A stretch of 33,244 nucleotides of DNA from a virus: positions 1 to 33,244 of IMG/VR virus record IMGVR_UViG_3300020420_000006, one strand, 5' to 3'. Positions 22,096-31,700 of the stretch are shown here, one piece after another; within the stretch, counting starts at the first letter, position 1, and every line of letters starts with the position of its first letter. A model generated the notes under the pieces. That model was not told the DNA's origin, did not search any database, and worked only from the letters and a program-made list of their open reading frames with translations. A program made the translations under genes and the position numbers.

Positions 22096-22316
22096 TCTTG
22101 ATCATCCCAAGAAGCGACGGTGTAGGCGTCAGCATTGGCGGCGAATATCATCACATCACCATGACTGCTCAACAGATGTTCGAAATGTCACAACGCTTCC
22201 AGCAAGCCGGTCTAGAAATGCTTAGACAGGAACAGCTAGAAGCCTCATTTTCTCTATCAGACGCTCTGCGCGGTTTGGAACCTGCCGATACCAACGGCTC
22301 GACTCCATCTCATTAG
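22092..22316 (+). CDS. Last rightward gene, small hypothetical protein
   Basis: A 74-residue protein. Residues 1-20 look like beta strands (MILIIPRSDGVGVSIGGEYH) and 22-52 like an amphipathic helix (MTAQQMFEMSQRFQQAGLEM). The last third overlaps the 3' end of the endolysin gene on the other strand by 95 bases. No family recognised. Confidence 0.6.
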   Translation: MILIIPRSDGVGVSIGGEYHHITMTAQQMFEMSQRFQQAGLEMLRQEQLEASFSLSDALRGLEPADTNGSTPSH

Positions 22317-22674
22317 CGGCTGTGTCCCAATCCCTGTCATCAACCGCAGCTTTCATCTTCTTGAATTTAGAAAGCCTCGGTAAGCCCATGTTGAACATCA
22401 TATTGGCGATGACAAGCTGAGCATCTTCGGGAAGGTCGTTGAAATCAGGATAGAGCTTCAAGCAATCTAATCTGACACGATCAACGTCCTTCTCGAATAC
22501 CTCACGTACACGCTCCTCTGACACTGGTGTGCCTAGCGGCTGACCAAATTCAGGGTCATCCTGAGTAACGAGATGGCCGATTCCGAACGTAGCGTAACCA
22601 AGATGATCGTTATAAATTTCGAACTTACAACCTTCATCAACTTCCAAAGCGGTGATCAGTTTTTCAATGTTCAC
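22222..22674 (-). CDS. Endolysin, T4-lysozyme-type (GH24)
   Basis: A 150-residue muramidase with a GTG start overlapping the stop of the holin-like gene (GTGA). The start VNIEKLITALEVDEG and IYNDHLGYATFGIGHLVT align with T4 lysozyme, placing E14, D23 and T29 at the catalytic Glu-Asp-Thr positions. The family's C-terminal block SSRWYRQVPNRAERLIEKMR is also present. It cleaves the MurNAc-GlcNAc bond. No signal peptide is visible, so it needs a holin to reach the cell wall. It is the last gene of the leftward block. Confidence 0.95.
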   Translation of the reverse strand: MNIEKLITALEVDEGCKFEIYNDHLGYATFGIGHLVTQDDPEFGQPLGTPVSEERVREVFEKDVDRVRLDCLKLYPDFNDLPEDAQLVIANMMFNMGLPRLSKFKKMKAAVDDRDWDTAANEMESSRWYRQVPNRAERLIEKMRLLAVPV

Positions 22675-23048
22675 TTCTTCAATCCTTTCAGTCCGCGTAA
22701 ACCAAAGCTCGCTGCTATCGAGGCGTACATCGCCCACTGAAACCAACTCGGTGTTCCCTCCAGCGCAGTAAAGCCACGCACCACATATGGCTGCAACGGC
22801 GGTATGAAACACATCGCAATGATCACTATAAATAATATAGTCCATGCCTCGTCCTTCCAGCTATCTTTGCTGGCTTCGGCCATGACACGCTCCCACCCCG
22901 CTTCATGCGTAGCTGCGACACGCATCACCTCGGCCTCGGCTTCGGCTCGTGCAACTTTGACTTGACTCTGTGCTTCCTTCTCCGCTGCCTTACCTTTTAG
23001 CCACCCACCAGCTAACTCTCCAACAATCGGTATCAATGCCTGTATCAT
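22671..23048 (-). CDS. Holin candidate, GTA-holin-3TM-like
   Basis: A 125-residue protein. MIQALIPIVGELAGGWLKGK gives an N-terminal hydrophobic helix; then a charged Ala/Glu/Gln helix (residues 20-60), DSWKDEAWTILFIVIIAMCF as a second membrane segment, and SWFQWAMYASIAASFGLRGL as a third. The layout matches the three-segment holin family named after gene transfer agents. It lies directly before the endolysin with a GTGA overlap. It would make the lesion that releases the endolysin. Confidence 0.75.
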   Translation of the reverse strand: MIQALIPIVGELAGGWLKGKAAEKEAQSQVKVARAEAEAEVMRVAATHEAGWERVMAEASKDSWKDEAWTILFIVIIAMCFIPPLQPYVVRGFTALEGTPSWFQWAMYASIAASFGLRGLKGLKK

Positions 23049-23251
23049 TTTTCGCTTCCCAACCAGACGGCGAACGCCCCTGTCATTGCGCCAGTGACCG
23101 TAGCTGTCAACGCTGTGGCCTGTGAAGTCATCGCCTCGGGCGGCAACGAAATGAACCATTCGATCACGCGAATGTACATGAACGTCATCACAAACATCAT
23201 AATGCGTGGCAGTATTTTCCAAGCAAGAAAGCGTTCCATCGTAACTTCCAT
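23045..23251 (-). CDS. Small two-segment membrane protein, possible holin or antiholin
   Basis: A 68-residue protein. I chose the ATG at 23251 because AGGGAG lies six bases before it; an adjacent ATG at 23254 would add one Met. Segments MMFVMTFMYIRVIEWF and ATVTGAMTGAFAVWLG are membrane-spanning, joined by SLPPEAMTSQ. It overlaps the following gene by four bases. Two membrane genes before an endolysin often act as holin and antiholin; which is which cannot be said. Confidence 0.65.
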   Translation of the reverse strand: MEVTMERFLAWKILPRIMMFVMTFMYIRVIEWFISLPPEAMTSQATALTATVTGAMTGAFAVWLGSEK

Positions 23252-23682
23252 CATAGTCTCCCTTGATGGTGCAGTATCAGCATAACCAAAGCGCCAACAA
23301 CAGCCAAGCAACACAGCGCAAAGATAGAAATGATTGTCCATTCGACAATCTTTTTACGCTTATGTGCAGCAGCAATCTCAGCCTCACGCCTAGCCACTCT
23401 AGCTTTAGCCTGAAACTTTTGCCAATCATGCCATAGACCGGGACGGCCAAGGATAATCATCATTTGTTTAAGTTCTTCTTCTTTCTCACGAATCTGTTCA
23501 AGAGCCATAAACTCTTCTAGATCGGAGCCATTGCCTTTCTTTGCTGCCTTAGATTGCAGCTTCTCTTTAGCACCAACAAACTCAGCAATAGAATTGGCAG
23601 CAGAAGCTATATCCTTACCATTGCTAACGCATTGTTTTATAACGGCGAATGCCGCATTGGCTGCTGCAAGCTCAGCTAACAT
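23251..23682 (-). CDS. Membrane-anchored coiled-coil protein of the lysis region
   Basis: A 143-residue protein. MLAELAAANAAFAVIKQCVS starts a helix, followed by a charged Lys/Glu/Gln coiled coil (EQIREKEEELKQMMIILGRP) and a basic stretch, then a C-terminal membrane segment IVEWTIISIFALCCLAVVGA (about residues 111-137). The topology (long cytoplasmic helix, C-terminal anchor) is the reverse of an Rz inner-membrane spanin. It may be a lysis accessory. Start and stop overlap both neighbours. Confidence 0.7.
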   Translation of the reverse strand: MLAELAAANAAFAVIKQCVSNGKDIASAANSIAEFVGAKEKLQSKAAKKGNGSDLEEFMALEQIREKEEELKQMMIILGRPGLWHDWQKFQAKARVARREAEIAAAHKRKKIVEWTIISIFALCCLAVVGALVMLILHHQGRL

Positions 23683-23870
23683 CAGTACACCTTTGTCTTG
23701 CTATCTACCACGACCGGCAGACAATAAGCGGTGATGTTTTTTCCTTGTTTGGACAATCGTTGAGCGAAGTACACGCAGTCATCGACACTGCGAAAATGCA
23801 TATCATTACTTTTGAGACGTTTGTCGTCACCCAGTCCCATGTAAACAAATAATAAAAAGACATGAATCAT
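23682..23870 (-). CDS. Small protein with hydrophobic N-terminus, unknown
   Basis: A 62-residue protein: MIHVFLLFVYMGLGDDKRLK looks like a signal or membrane segment, then SNDMHFRSVDDCVYFAQRLS and a short beta-like end. Similar small proteins occur near lysis genes in marine phage genomes, from memory. Two cysteines (32 and 50) could pair if the protein is exported. Overlaps ATGA with the upstream gene and TGATG with the downstream one. Confidence 0.7.
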   Translation of the reverse strand: MIHVFLLFVYMGLGDDKRLKSNDMHFRSVDDCVYFAQRLSKQGKNITAYCLPVVVDSKTKVY

Positions 23871-24037
23871 TCATTCACAATGATCCCTATAAGAAGCAGT
23901 ATGGTAGTGCCAGCAGTTCCAATCATTATGTGTTCGATGCGCTTAATGCGCAGGATTGTTTCTTTCCAGCGTTCAGCGCAGACTGCTTCATGAGTATCTA
24001 GTTCAGCCTTAACTGATGTGACGGTTGGCTTGCTCAT
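23867..24037 (-). CDS. Small membrane protein, unknown
   Basis: A 56-residue protein: MSKPTVTSVKAELDTHEAVC, then a basic amphipathic helix AERWKETILRIKRIE and one membrane segment MIGTAGTTILLLIGIIV. The layout (charged helix then C-terminal anchor) recurs in small phage proteins of the tail-to-lysis interval. The frame is supported by the ATGA overlap with the next gene. Function unknown; a hemolysin-XhlA-like lysis accessory is one possibility. Confidence 0.7.
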   Translation of the reverse strand: MSKPTVTSVKAELDTHEAVCAERWKETILRIKRIEHIMIGTAGTTILLLIGIIVNE

Positions 24038-24047
24038 TTAAAAGCAT

Positions 24048-24938
24048 TTAATCCTCTATATACAAATATACATTTTCATCAGCATCTCCCTCTAGCGGAG
24101 AGTCTAAGTGTGAAATGGAAAAATGATATGCCATAACTAATTTATGAGCAGTGTTAGCTGCAACATTAACGTTCGGTATCCTAAGCCAGACATATGCATT
24201 TTCAGTCGTGCCGCTTGACTCAATAAACATATAATCTTGATTTGCGACTTGCGGAACGACTGCCTCACCAGCTTCAGGAAGGGCAGTTGTGCCGTTTTGA
24301 AATGCTGTAGCAACCCCATCAGTTGGGCCTGTAAAAGTGCTGGTTGTGTGACCTCCTCCACCCCATCGACCGGAGGATGGCGCAACAGTAGCATCTGCAA
24401 AGTTATAAGTTAAAAGATCGGGTCTTGTGTTTGCATTGAAATTTGGTGAGCCGGGATTTGCGCCTGTTGGGTCTATGTCATCAGTTGTAGCAAAAGACAC
24501 ATTTACATTTGTATTGCTGCCGGGTGGATTAGCTTGACCAGTAGAAAAAACAACGGCTGTTGGGCTATGAACCTGCAAAGCACCTAAAGCAAAATCATTG
24601 TGAAATGTGGCGTTATTTAAGCGCAGCCTGACGCCTATATAAATTGTCAGAGTCGTAGAAGTGCTGGTAGTAAAGGTAATATCTTTAACGGAATAATTGG
24701 TATCATCGTCGTTATCAGATTGACCGAAAGTCCCCTCTTCGTTCGCCGGTATAACAACGTAATCAATATTTGGAATAGCAAATACAGTGTTCAGGGCAGA
24801 TAGCGCATGAGCATGATTGCTATCATTTGTACCAGAACGGGAAACACCACCTCCACCGCCCCCACCGCCACCACCGGTAGCAACAATGACACGCCGTCTG
24901 GCACTCATAGTGCCTATGTTGCCAACGCCACCAAGCAT
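24048..24938 (-). CDS. Gly-rich surface or tail-associated protein, unknown
   Basis: A 296-residue protein, start at 24938 (TAATG overlap, GGAG eight bases before); an internal ATG at 24908 (MSARRRVIVAT) is the alternative. A run of ten glycines (about residues 22-31) acts as a hinge, then an Asn/Thr/Asp-rich, beta-looking body (TSTSTTLTIYIGVRLRLNNA) with a short GGGG near the middle. It follows fibre and adhesin genes, so it is likely virion surface material. No family recognised. Confidence 0.75.
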   Translation of the reverse strand: MLGGVGNIGTMSARRRVIVATGGGGGGGGGGVSRSGTNDSNHAHALSALNTVFAIPNIDYVVIPANEEGTFGQSDNDDDTNYSVKDITFTTSTSTTLTIYIGVRLRLNNATFHNDFALGALQVHSPTAVVFSTGQANPPGSNTNVNVSFATTDDIDPTGANPGSPNFNANTRPDLLTYNFADATVAPSSGRWGGGGHTTSTFTGPTDGVATAFQNGTTALPEAGEAVVPQVANQDYMFIESSGTTENAYVWLRIPNVNVAANTAHKLVMAYHFSISHLDSPLEGDADENVYLYIED

Positions 24939-25249
24939 TATGACATCTCCGTCACAAATACCGTTCCAGCTTCCGAGCTTTGGATAGCTGCGCATTTCTC
25001 ACCAGCGGTTACTTTGAAATACTCCACTTGATTGGCTGGCATGAAGGGCAGTGAGGTTGTGGCTGTCGGTGCTGCTGCAAAAGTAATGTGACAATCCTTG
25101 GTTGCCACAATTCGAACCACTGTTGTGCCAGCAGCAAATGCACTACCTGTTGCGGCACTTGATCCGCTAGTGGTAATCGTTTGTGTTGTACCCGGCGCTA
25201 ACGCTTGTATTGGGTAAAACTGATTTTGGTCTATTGCAAGTACACTCAT
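24938..25249 (-). CDS. Small beta-rich structural protein, unknown
   Basis: A 103-residue protein starting at 25249 (MSVLAIDQNQFYPIQALAPG, GGGAG site). Alternating Thr/Val/Ala-rich strands (GTTVVRIVATKDCHITFAAA, QVEYFKVTAGEKCAAIQS) suggest a small beta sandwich. Among fibre-region genes, such proteins may be trimer-capping or decoration parts. Two cysteines (53 and 85) are present. Confidence 0.7.
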   Translation of the reverse strand: MSVLAIDQNQFYPIQALAPGTTQTITTSGSSAATGSAFAAGTTVVRIVATKDCHITFAAAPTATTSLPFMPANQVEYFKVTAGEKCAAIQSSEAGTVFVTEMS

Positions 25250-25259
25250 TTTTCTCTCC

Positions 25260-25448
25260 CTATTCGGCATCCTGTATGGTTAAACTGCCAGCAGCAACCT
25301 GCCGCATGATTTCGGCATAATGGCGATTGGTTGGGTCTATTGCTACAGACAGGGTTTCGCCATCCACGACAATAGTCACACTCACGTTAACCGGAGTATC
25401 CCCCTCGTTTTCTGCAAATTGATGATATTTTGCTGAAGTAATATTCAT
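25260..25448 (-). CDS. Small conserved-looking fibre-region protein
   Basis: A 62-residue protein starting at 25448 (MNITSAKYHQFAENEGDTPV, CGGAG about nine bases before). VNVSVTIVVDGETLSVAIDP then TNRHYAEIMRQVAAGSLTIQ: a strand pair followed by a helix. The NRHYAEIMRQV motif is one I recall from tiny proteins near marine phage fibre genes. Function unknown; possibly a fibre chaperone or virion part. Confidence 0.7.
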   Translation of the reverse strand: MNITSAKYHQFAENEGDTPVNVSVTIVVDGETLSVAIDPTNRHYAEIMRQVAAGSLTIQDAE

Positions 25449-25450
25449 AT

Positions 25451-26494
25451 TTATAACTCCGCATCTAGGTGAACACTGCAAGAGCCACCAAAGCCAGCCA
25501 CCAAAGTGTTTACTGTACCTGAGTTAGTAACGGTAATTGTGACCCGTGGCGCTTCCATTGCAGAAAAAGCAGCACCAGTAGCAGTTGCCGTAACTGAACC
25601 ACGAAGTGCTGAACTGAAAGAGACGAGAGTTGGATTGGCTCTGAGGTTCACAGGAGTTTGTACGGCCACTGAAGTGTTACCAGCACTATCGGAAGAGCCT
25701 AAACACTGTGCATCACCTTTGAATAGATAGCGTTGGCACTGCAAAAGTGTGTCGCCAAATGACCGATGCTCAAACGGCGTAGCTTGTGGGCCGACTTCTA
25801 GTTGGACTCCAGTTAAATGGAAATCGTCACTTGTACTTGCACCGATTGCAACATTCAAACCTGCTGCTCTGTCAGCTTCAGTCGAGGCTTCCCAAGCTGT
25901 TGGCACTGCCCCAGTGTTGTAAGTTGATCCGGCAGCAAGCCACCACTCAATATCTAAAGAAGCACCGTTATCATTATTGAAAGCACCTGTGGTATCTCCA
26001 GCAAAAGTAATACTTTTAAATTCCCAAGTATTTGCAGAACTGATTGTGTATGTTGCTCCGATTATGCGGCTATTATCTAAATCTCTCAAATTGACCTGAT
26101 ATGTGCCTGTTTTACTCGACCTTACATGAAAAGATAAAGTTGTAGATTCGGCAGCAGATGTTCCCTTTTTGAGGTGTTGTAAGTTTTGTCCCTCTAAGCA
26201 CTGCATAAGAACTAAGTAGTTAGGCGATGCGTCTGCTGACGTACAATCTAGCTTTAAGCTATTAGAAAAACCGCTAGGCGCAGTAGTTGATTGACTTTCA
26301 GTAAAGGTTCCACTGCTGCCATATTGAACCTCCCACCTGTCACAAGTTGAATAAGTGGCCGTACTCGATAGACTAGCTACACTCGTATTTCTTTGCGCCA
26401 CCTGCATTGCACCGTTGATAATCAGGTTCCTGCCTGTCAGGCCACCGGCATCTGCCGAACCGGCTAAGTCTGCAAAATCTCTAGCTCTGCTCAT
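25451..26494 (-). CDS. Tail-associated adhesin (NLIINGAMQ type)
   Basis: A 347-residue protein. It has the N-terminal block GRNLIINGAMQVAQRNTSVA, a DRWEV segment, a beta-sandwich region like a carbohydrate-binding module, then FHLTGVQLEVGPQATPFEHR and FGDTLLQCQRYLF. This arrangement is common in phage tail proteins that bind surface sugars, and the QLEVG...FEHRS...CQRY end is typical. It overlaps the tail fibre stop (ATGA). It may be a second receptor-binding protein. Confidence 0.8.
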   Translation of the reverse strand: MSRARDFADLAGSADAGGLTGRNLIINGAMQVAQRNTSVASLSSTATYSTCDRWEVQYGSSGTFTESQSTTAPSGFSNSLKLDCTSADASPNYLVLMQCLEGQNLQHLKKGTSAAESTTLSFHVRSSKTGTYQVNLRDLDNSRIIGATYTISSANTWEFKSITFAGDTTGAFNNDNGASLDIEWWLAAGSTYNTGAVPTAWEASTEADRAAGLNVAIGASTSDDFHLTGVQLEVGPQATPFEHRSFGDTLLQCQRYLFKGDAQCLGSSDSAGNTSVAVQTPVNLRANPTLVSFSSALRGSVTATATGAAFSAMEAPRVTITVTNSGTVNTLVAGFGGSCSVHLDAEL

Positions 26495-28692
26495 TGTCCT
26501 GACTCCAGTGCAGCAACCTTGGTTTCGAGTGTCTCAATCTTGGCGATGGCTTCTTTCAACGCGCCGGTTAAAAGCGGCACTAGCTTGGCTTGGTCGATGC
26601 CCTGCATAACTGCATTACCATCAGTATCCACCTCGTTGTGTGTGCCGGTGACAGCCTGAGGCACAACCGTCTGCGCTTCGTGAGCGAGGAAACCATCAAC
26701 CGTTGTGTTAGGCTCTACAATAAAGTTGAACCGTTTCGGAGCAAGCTGCTTCACACGATCGATTGCGCCAGTCATGTCGGCTACATTTTCTTTGAGCCGG
26801 TGGTCTGACGAAGTGTTGTAGCCGGTTGCGGTTGACGTTACATCGATTGAACCAACGTCAGATGTACCTCTGTTGAAGCGTACTGCTTCACCAGTGCTCG
26901 ACCGGCCTACAAGCAGCGTAACGCCTGCGTTCCTATAGAGAACAAGTGCGCCGTTATTACCTTGCCATTCAAAGCCGCTAGTAAAGTCGCCGGTGGCAGT
27001 TTTATTGAAAAAAACAGTGCCGTTTACGTTTAGCTTTGACGCTGGGCTGGTATAGCCGATCCCGACGTTGCCACTGCTGTCGATACGCATACTTTCAGTG
27101 CCAGACCCGCTTCCCCTAAAAAACCGTGTTGAACCAGAGCCAGCATCACCATTCCAAATGTTAAGGTTGGTGGCACTGTCTAGCTCCATCAATGCAAAGC
27201 GTCCAGACGATGTTTCGTCTAATCGTACAGATGGGTTTGAGTTTGAAGGAAAAGCCGCACCAGATTTCTCAATCGTTATAGGGCGAACTGGTGAAGAAGC
27301 ATTGATTCCTAAATTAGCATTAACAATCACATTGCCGCTAAACGTACCACCGGCAGAAGCAGATACCATGTCAGCCGTAGTAAATGACTTGAACGCATAG
27401 ATATTCACAATGTCATTGAGAGCCGCACCAGAAGCTAAAACAACGCTAGTACCGTTGGTCGCTGTAAAGTCTGATGGATCAAGGACGATGCCATTCATCA
27501 CAACTTGCAGATTATTTACTGTATAGGACAAAGTGGCGCTGTTGTCGTCAGAACCAGAGAATGTAGTCTGCCCTGCCGTTGCTGTGTATTCGTACAGGAT
27601 TAGGCTGGTTTGTCCAGCAGAGGTGGCAGCAATCCAATTTGCACCGTCGTAAACCCGCATCTCGTTGGCGGTGCTGTTGAAATATAATGCGCCAGAAACT
27701 AGGGCGTTTCCGTCATTATCGGTTGATGGGTTGCTGGTCTTACTGCCAAGATAGGTGTCATCAAAATTGTCAAATACTGCAGCCGCAGATGCAGCGCTGA
27801 CCGCCGCAAGACTCTGACTATTTGCAGCAGCCGTAGCAGATGTTGCTGCATTAGTGGCAGATGTTGCAGCATTAGTTGCGCTGGTCGATGCCTCAGATGC
27901 TTTTGTCGTAGCCGTGGTTGCACTTGTAGAAGCCTCTGATGCTTTTGTTGTAGCTGTAGAGGCAGATGTGCTGGCATTTGTTTCACTTGTACCAGCAGCA
28001 GTTTCAGAAGCCGCAGCAGCGGTGGCACTTGCAGCCGCCGCAGTCGCAGATGCAGCCGCGTTTGTTGCGGATGTTGATGCTTCACTGGCTTTTGTCGTTG
28101 CTGTAGTAGCACTACCAGACGCAGATGTTGCACTAGACGCAGCAGCGGTGGCACTGGCAGCGGCATTAGTCGCATTTGTTGATGCATTTGCAATATCAGT
28201 AGCGGATGGCCCAGCTTCTACAGCACCTGATGATGCATTAAATGCAAGAGTCTTACCCTTGCGAGTATCTACATCTGGCAAAGCTAAGTTTGCTGCTGCA
28301 TCGAAATCAGTAAGACGCAAAGAGCGATCAATGCCATCTTGAAGATCAGCAGCGATAGCAGTAAAGCGATCCAACTCTGTGTTGAGGGATGCGATATTGA
28401 ATGGACCAGATGTTTGGAAGTCTGTCGTACGCTCGTGATCAATGTCCCTCGTGATAACCACCGTGCTACCGCCAGTGGCACCAGTAACAGACATAGTGAT
28501 AGAGCCAGTAGAGCCGCTACCACCACTAGCAAGAGTATAGTGCGTAGTTTTTGTTTTTTGCGTGCCATCAACATACACGTTGAGATCATCGAGATCGAAG
28601 AACTCAAACGGAACAGTGAACGTAGTTTGCGTTACACCCTCGGAAACGCTGTAACTAATACGCGGATCATTATCTGAAAGGCTAATCGTCAT
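26491..28692 (-). CDS. Tail fibre with T7 gp17-like N-terminus and S74 chaperone domain
   Basis: A 733-residue fibre. Residues 1-125 resemble the tail-attachment domain of T7 gp17 (YSVSEGVTQTTFTVPFEFFD, LNVYVDGT, FNIASLNTELDRFTAIAADL). Residues 165-306 are Ala/Ser/Thr repeats (KASEASTSAT units), a trimeric coiled shaft. A beta-rich part follows. Residues from 628 form a peptidase S74 intramolecular chaperone: SSDHRLKEN, with S629 and K634 at the self-cleaving Ser-Lys spacing, then a C-terminal coiled coil. The chaperone folds the trimer and then cuts itself off. Confidence 0.92.
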   Translation of the reverse strand: MTISLSDNDPRISYSVSEGVTQTTFTVPFEFFDLDDLNVYVDGTQKTKTTHYTLASGGSGSTGSITMSVTGATGGSTVVITRDIDHERTTDFQTSGPFNIASLNTELDRFTAIAADLQDGIDRSLRLTDFDAAANLALPDVDTRKGKTLAFNASSGAVEAGPSATDIANASTNATNAAASATAAASSATSASGSATTATTKASEASTSATNAAASATAAAASATAAAASETAAGTSETNASTSASTATTKASEASTSATTATTKASEASTSATNAATSATNAATSATAAANSQSLAAVSAASAAAVFDNFDDTYLGSKTSNPSTDNDGNALVSGALYFNSTANEMRVYDGANWIAATSAGQTSLILYEYTATAGQTTFSGSDDNSATLSYTVNNLQVVMNGIVLDPSDFTATNGTSVVLASGAALNDIVNIYAFKSFTTADMVSASAGGTFSGNVIVNANLGINASSPVRPITIEKSGAAFPSNSNPSVRLDETSSGRFALMELDSATNLNIWNGDAGSGSTRFFRGSGSGTESMRIDSSGNVGIGYTSPASKLNVNGTVFFNKTATGDFTSGFEWQGNNGALVLYRNAGVTLLVGRSSTGEAVRFNRGTSDVGSIDVTSTATGYNTSSDHRLKENVADMTGAIDRVKQLAPKRFNFIVEPNTTVDGFLAHEAQTVVPQAVTGTHNEVDTDGNAVMQGIDQAKLVPLLTGALKEAIAKIETLETKVAALESGQ
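27775..28200 (-). repeat. Ala/Ser/Thr-coding repeat tract in the tail fibre
   Basis: Imperfect tandem units encode variants of Lys-Ala-Ser-Glu-Ala-Ser-Thr-Ser-Ala-Thr and Asn-Ala-Ala-x-Ser-Ala-Thr over about 140 residues. Open frames on both strands in this tract are byproducts of the repeat. Unit number could change by slippage or recombination, altering shaft length. Confidence 0.75.
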
Positions 28693-28733
28693 AGTTTTCT
28701 CCTATCATGCAGCGCATATGCTATCCACGCACA

Positions 28734-31700
28734 TTATTCAAACCAATCAAGCAGGAATGAAATCAATGGAGATGTTGGTGAGTTGTAACCAAACTGCTTT
28801 GCAGCCTCTGTTTCTTCTCCATTAAAGAACTGTTCAGCAGCTTGATACCAAGCAAACAACATACCGGGCGCTGCACCAAGAGGTTCGGTAAGTACATCAC
28901 CTATGCTCGGATTATATTTAGGTTTAAGGAGAGCTTCATCGGCTGTCATTACACCTGTGCCGATTGCAACATGTGTTGCTATATATGCAAGCTCACCATA
29001 AACGCCCATGAGGCCAGATTGATCGATGCTGCGCTGTAGGATTTCTGTATTACTGCGCTTCTCAAACCACCACGGATTACCGAGTTGTTTTAGATGCAGA
29101 ACACTATAGCCCAGCCCGATTAAAGCAACGCCGCCAACAAGACGATGACGCTTCATAGGATCAAACATACCAGCAGTAATTCTATTGGTAGCGCCAAGCA
29201 TAAAGTTGAAGAATTGAAATGGCATAGTCATCGCTTGGCTTTCCAAGCGGGCAACCTTGATAGATGCTGATGACGCCCGCGTGTCAACCTCAAGGCCAAT
29301 CTTGTTCATCCAAGGACGATGACGAACATATACAACGCCATCCATCACACGAGGCTTATCGTATGAAGTAGCGTGTAAAATGGTGTTGCCAATACCAGCA
29401 TTCATAGCCGTATTCCATTTAAGAAGAATCTCTCGTTCTGCTTTTGTGGATTTCGGCCAAGCATCGACATTGGCAAAGATGTAACGATCACCTTTCTCAT
29501 GCGGATATGATGCAATGATACGTGCATCATCTTCATTCAAACCCATACGAGCCATATACTGCACATCAGCTTTTGAAGCTGTGTTGTTAGCCATTTTAAT
29601 CAAGACATCCATGTAATGACCGGAGCGATGCACGCCATCAATCATCTTGAACCAGTACGTCAACGTACCGAGGCCATTACCAAGCACCGGAATATTGTAA
29701 TATGCACGTGTAATAGGATTAAAAATACGCTCTTGCAGATTAGGATTTATGCCTTCGATGTTGTCAGCAATAAATCTTTGCTGAAAGCCTCCGAGTGCAA
29801 GTTCATTTGCTTCACCAGAAAGACGAACAACATTCTTTGCTTTTTGCATCAGAGCTTTATCAAGTTCAGAGCGATGAGCAAGGAACAGATTGCCGGGGCC
29901 ACGCTCCATTATGATATTGCCAACATCAGTAACTGAGGCAATCGATGCTGCATCAAGGTATGACATGCCAGCGATCTCTTTGAGAGCCTTGCCAAACTGA
30001 GCATCAAATCGATCTGGGCTTTTAACGTACTCACCCATCGTGCGCTCATAATCGAAAAGAAAGTCTTGCCGCAATCCTTGGATTTTCTTTTCAGAATACC
30101 CAGCAGAACGCATATCAACTTCAAATTCATCCAAGATTTCTTCGATACTGCGATTGCCAAAGTTACGGACAAACTCCATCCGCTTGCCAATACGTTGCGC
30201 ATAGCTGTGCAACACACGTGGGTCTTTGATTATAAAATCAGCAATCAAATGTTCTGGGATATCGATCATACGATGGCGCAGGTGCTTGCCTTTTGGCGCA
30301 CCAGCAGCAACATCCATGATTGTAATTGGCTCACCCTCTTCAAGTATTGAAGCAACAGCATCTTTAGCAATTTGTTTAGGGGATTTTGTACCCCTGACAT
30401 TCTCAAATTTTTGAGTCTCTGGGTTGTACATCTTTTTGATGGGATGAGCGCGAATCCAATCTTCAAAGATTTGTTCAAGACGTTCTCTATTCGAATCACT
30501 ACTTAGAATTTTGCCTTTATCATAGTAAATCGGGAACTGATATCGTTCTGTAAATCGAGCCTCAATAAGTTCCTCAAAGAACTCGACTTGCTTCTGCATA
30601 CTTTCGAGTGCTGCTGCTTGCCTCTCTGTTGGGGCAACACCCTTCGATGCGTTCTCATCACGAATTGCAGCGATCTTTTCATTCATATCAATGACACGCT
30701 GTTTGAACCATGCTCCGTCATAGAGCATATTCAAATCTTGCAGGTCCATCTGATAGTCTTTGAAAAATCTATCAAGCACCTTCACAGCTTGCTGGTTCTC
30801 TGGAGACAGATCAGTTAGATCAAGCCGCCCAGCAGAGTGCATGAGCTTTGCATCTACAATTCCACTAAACCATGTATCGAATGTTTGTTTTTGCTGAGAT
30901 CGTGCAACAAGATCATCTGTATTATATCCCAACACCTCGGTGCTTAAACCTCGACCAAGCTGATCCTTCGACCAAAGCTGCTTCATTTCATTGATTGTTG
31001 TAATAGATCGAGCAACATGCGTCTTTGCACGACGAGCAACTGATTGATGTTGTGTTCTGCCTGTTTCCACATTGAGTGTGCGGAACTGATCAACACCAGC
31101 AAGCAAGTGATATGCACGCTTCATCAGTGGCGTGCCATCACGCATAATGCGTTTGCCGGGTGTTGTAAGAATCCTAAATGCTAAAGAGCTAGTGAATGGT
31201 GTTTCGACCAAATCACTGCCTTGCGCCATACGATCATACGCAATTTTGTTTGTCTTATTTACATAAGCAGCTTTGGTTGCTTTCGATGGTCGCCCTTTTG
31301 GCATTTTAATTTCATCACGAACAGAAGCTCGAATGATTTGAAAGTCAGACCATTCTTGTGGTGTAAGGAAATCAGCCTCTTTGAATGGCTTTGCACCCTC
31401 TACTTCTGGGTTTACCCAAGGTCGTCGATCAAACTCTTCACTAAGAGCTTTTTCATCAATGGTGACCTTCTTGCCCTTGATAGAAACGCCGGGAGTTTGA
31501 GGAACACCAGCGGCTTTTTGAGATTTTTTAATAAGAGCAACACGTTGTTTTTCGAGTTTTTTTAGTTCTTTAACTAGTTGCTTACGCACTTGCTCTGGCA
31601 TCAATAGATGCTTTGGGATATCCGCAAATGGTGATTCCGCAAGAGCTTTTGCAAGAACCTCAGGCTCATTTACTTGCCTAAAAATTCTTTGAATTTGTTT

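Noticed and set aside
22671-23048. Gene transfer agent origin, from the GTA-type holin
   Set aside because: The genome is a closed circle with full T7-like tail genes, terminase and its own replication block; the holin family is shared with ordinary phages.
27699-28342. Long frames on both strands in the fibre repeat region
   Set aside because: They mirror the Ala/Ser/Thr repeat of the real fibre gene and have no start signals.
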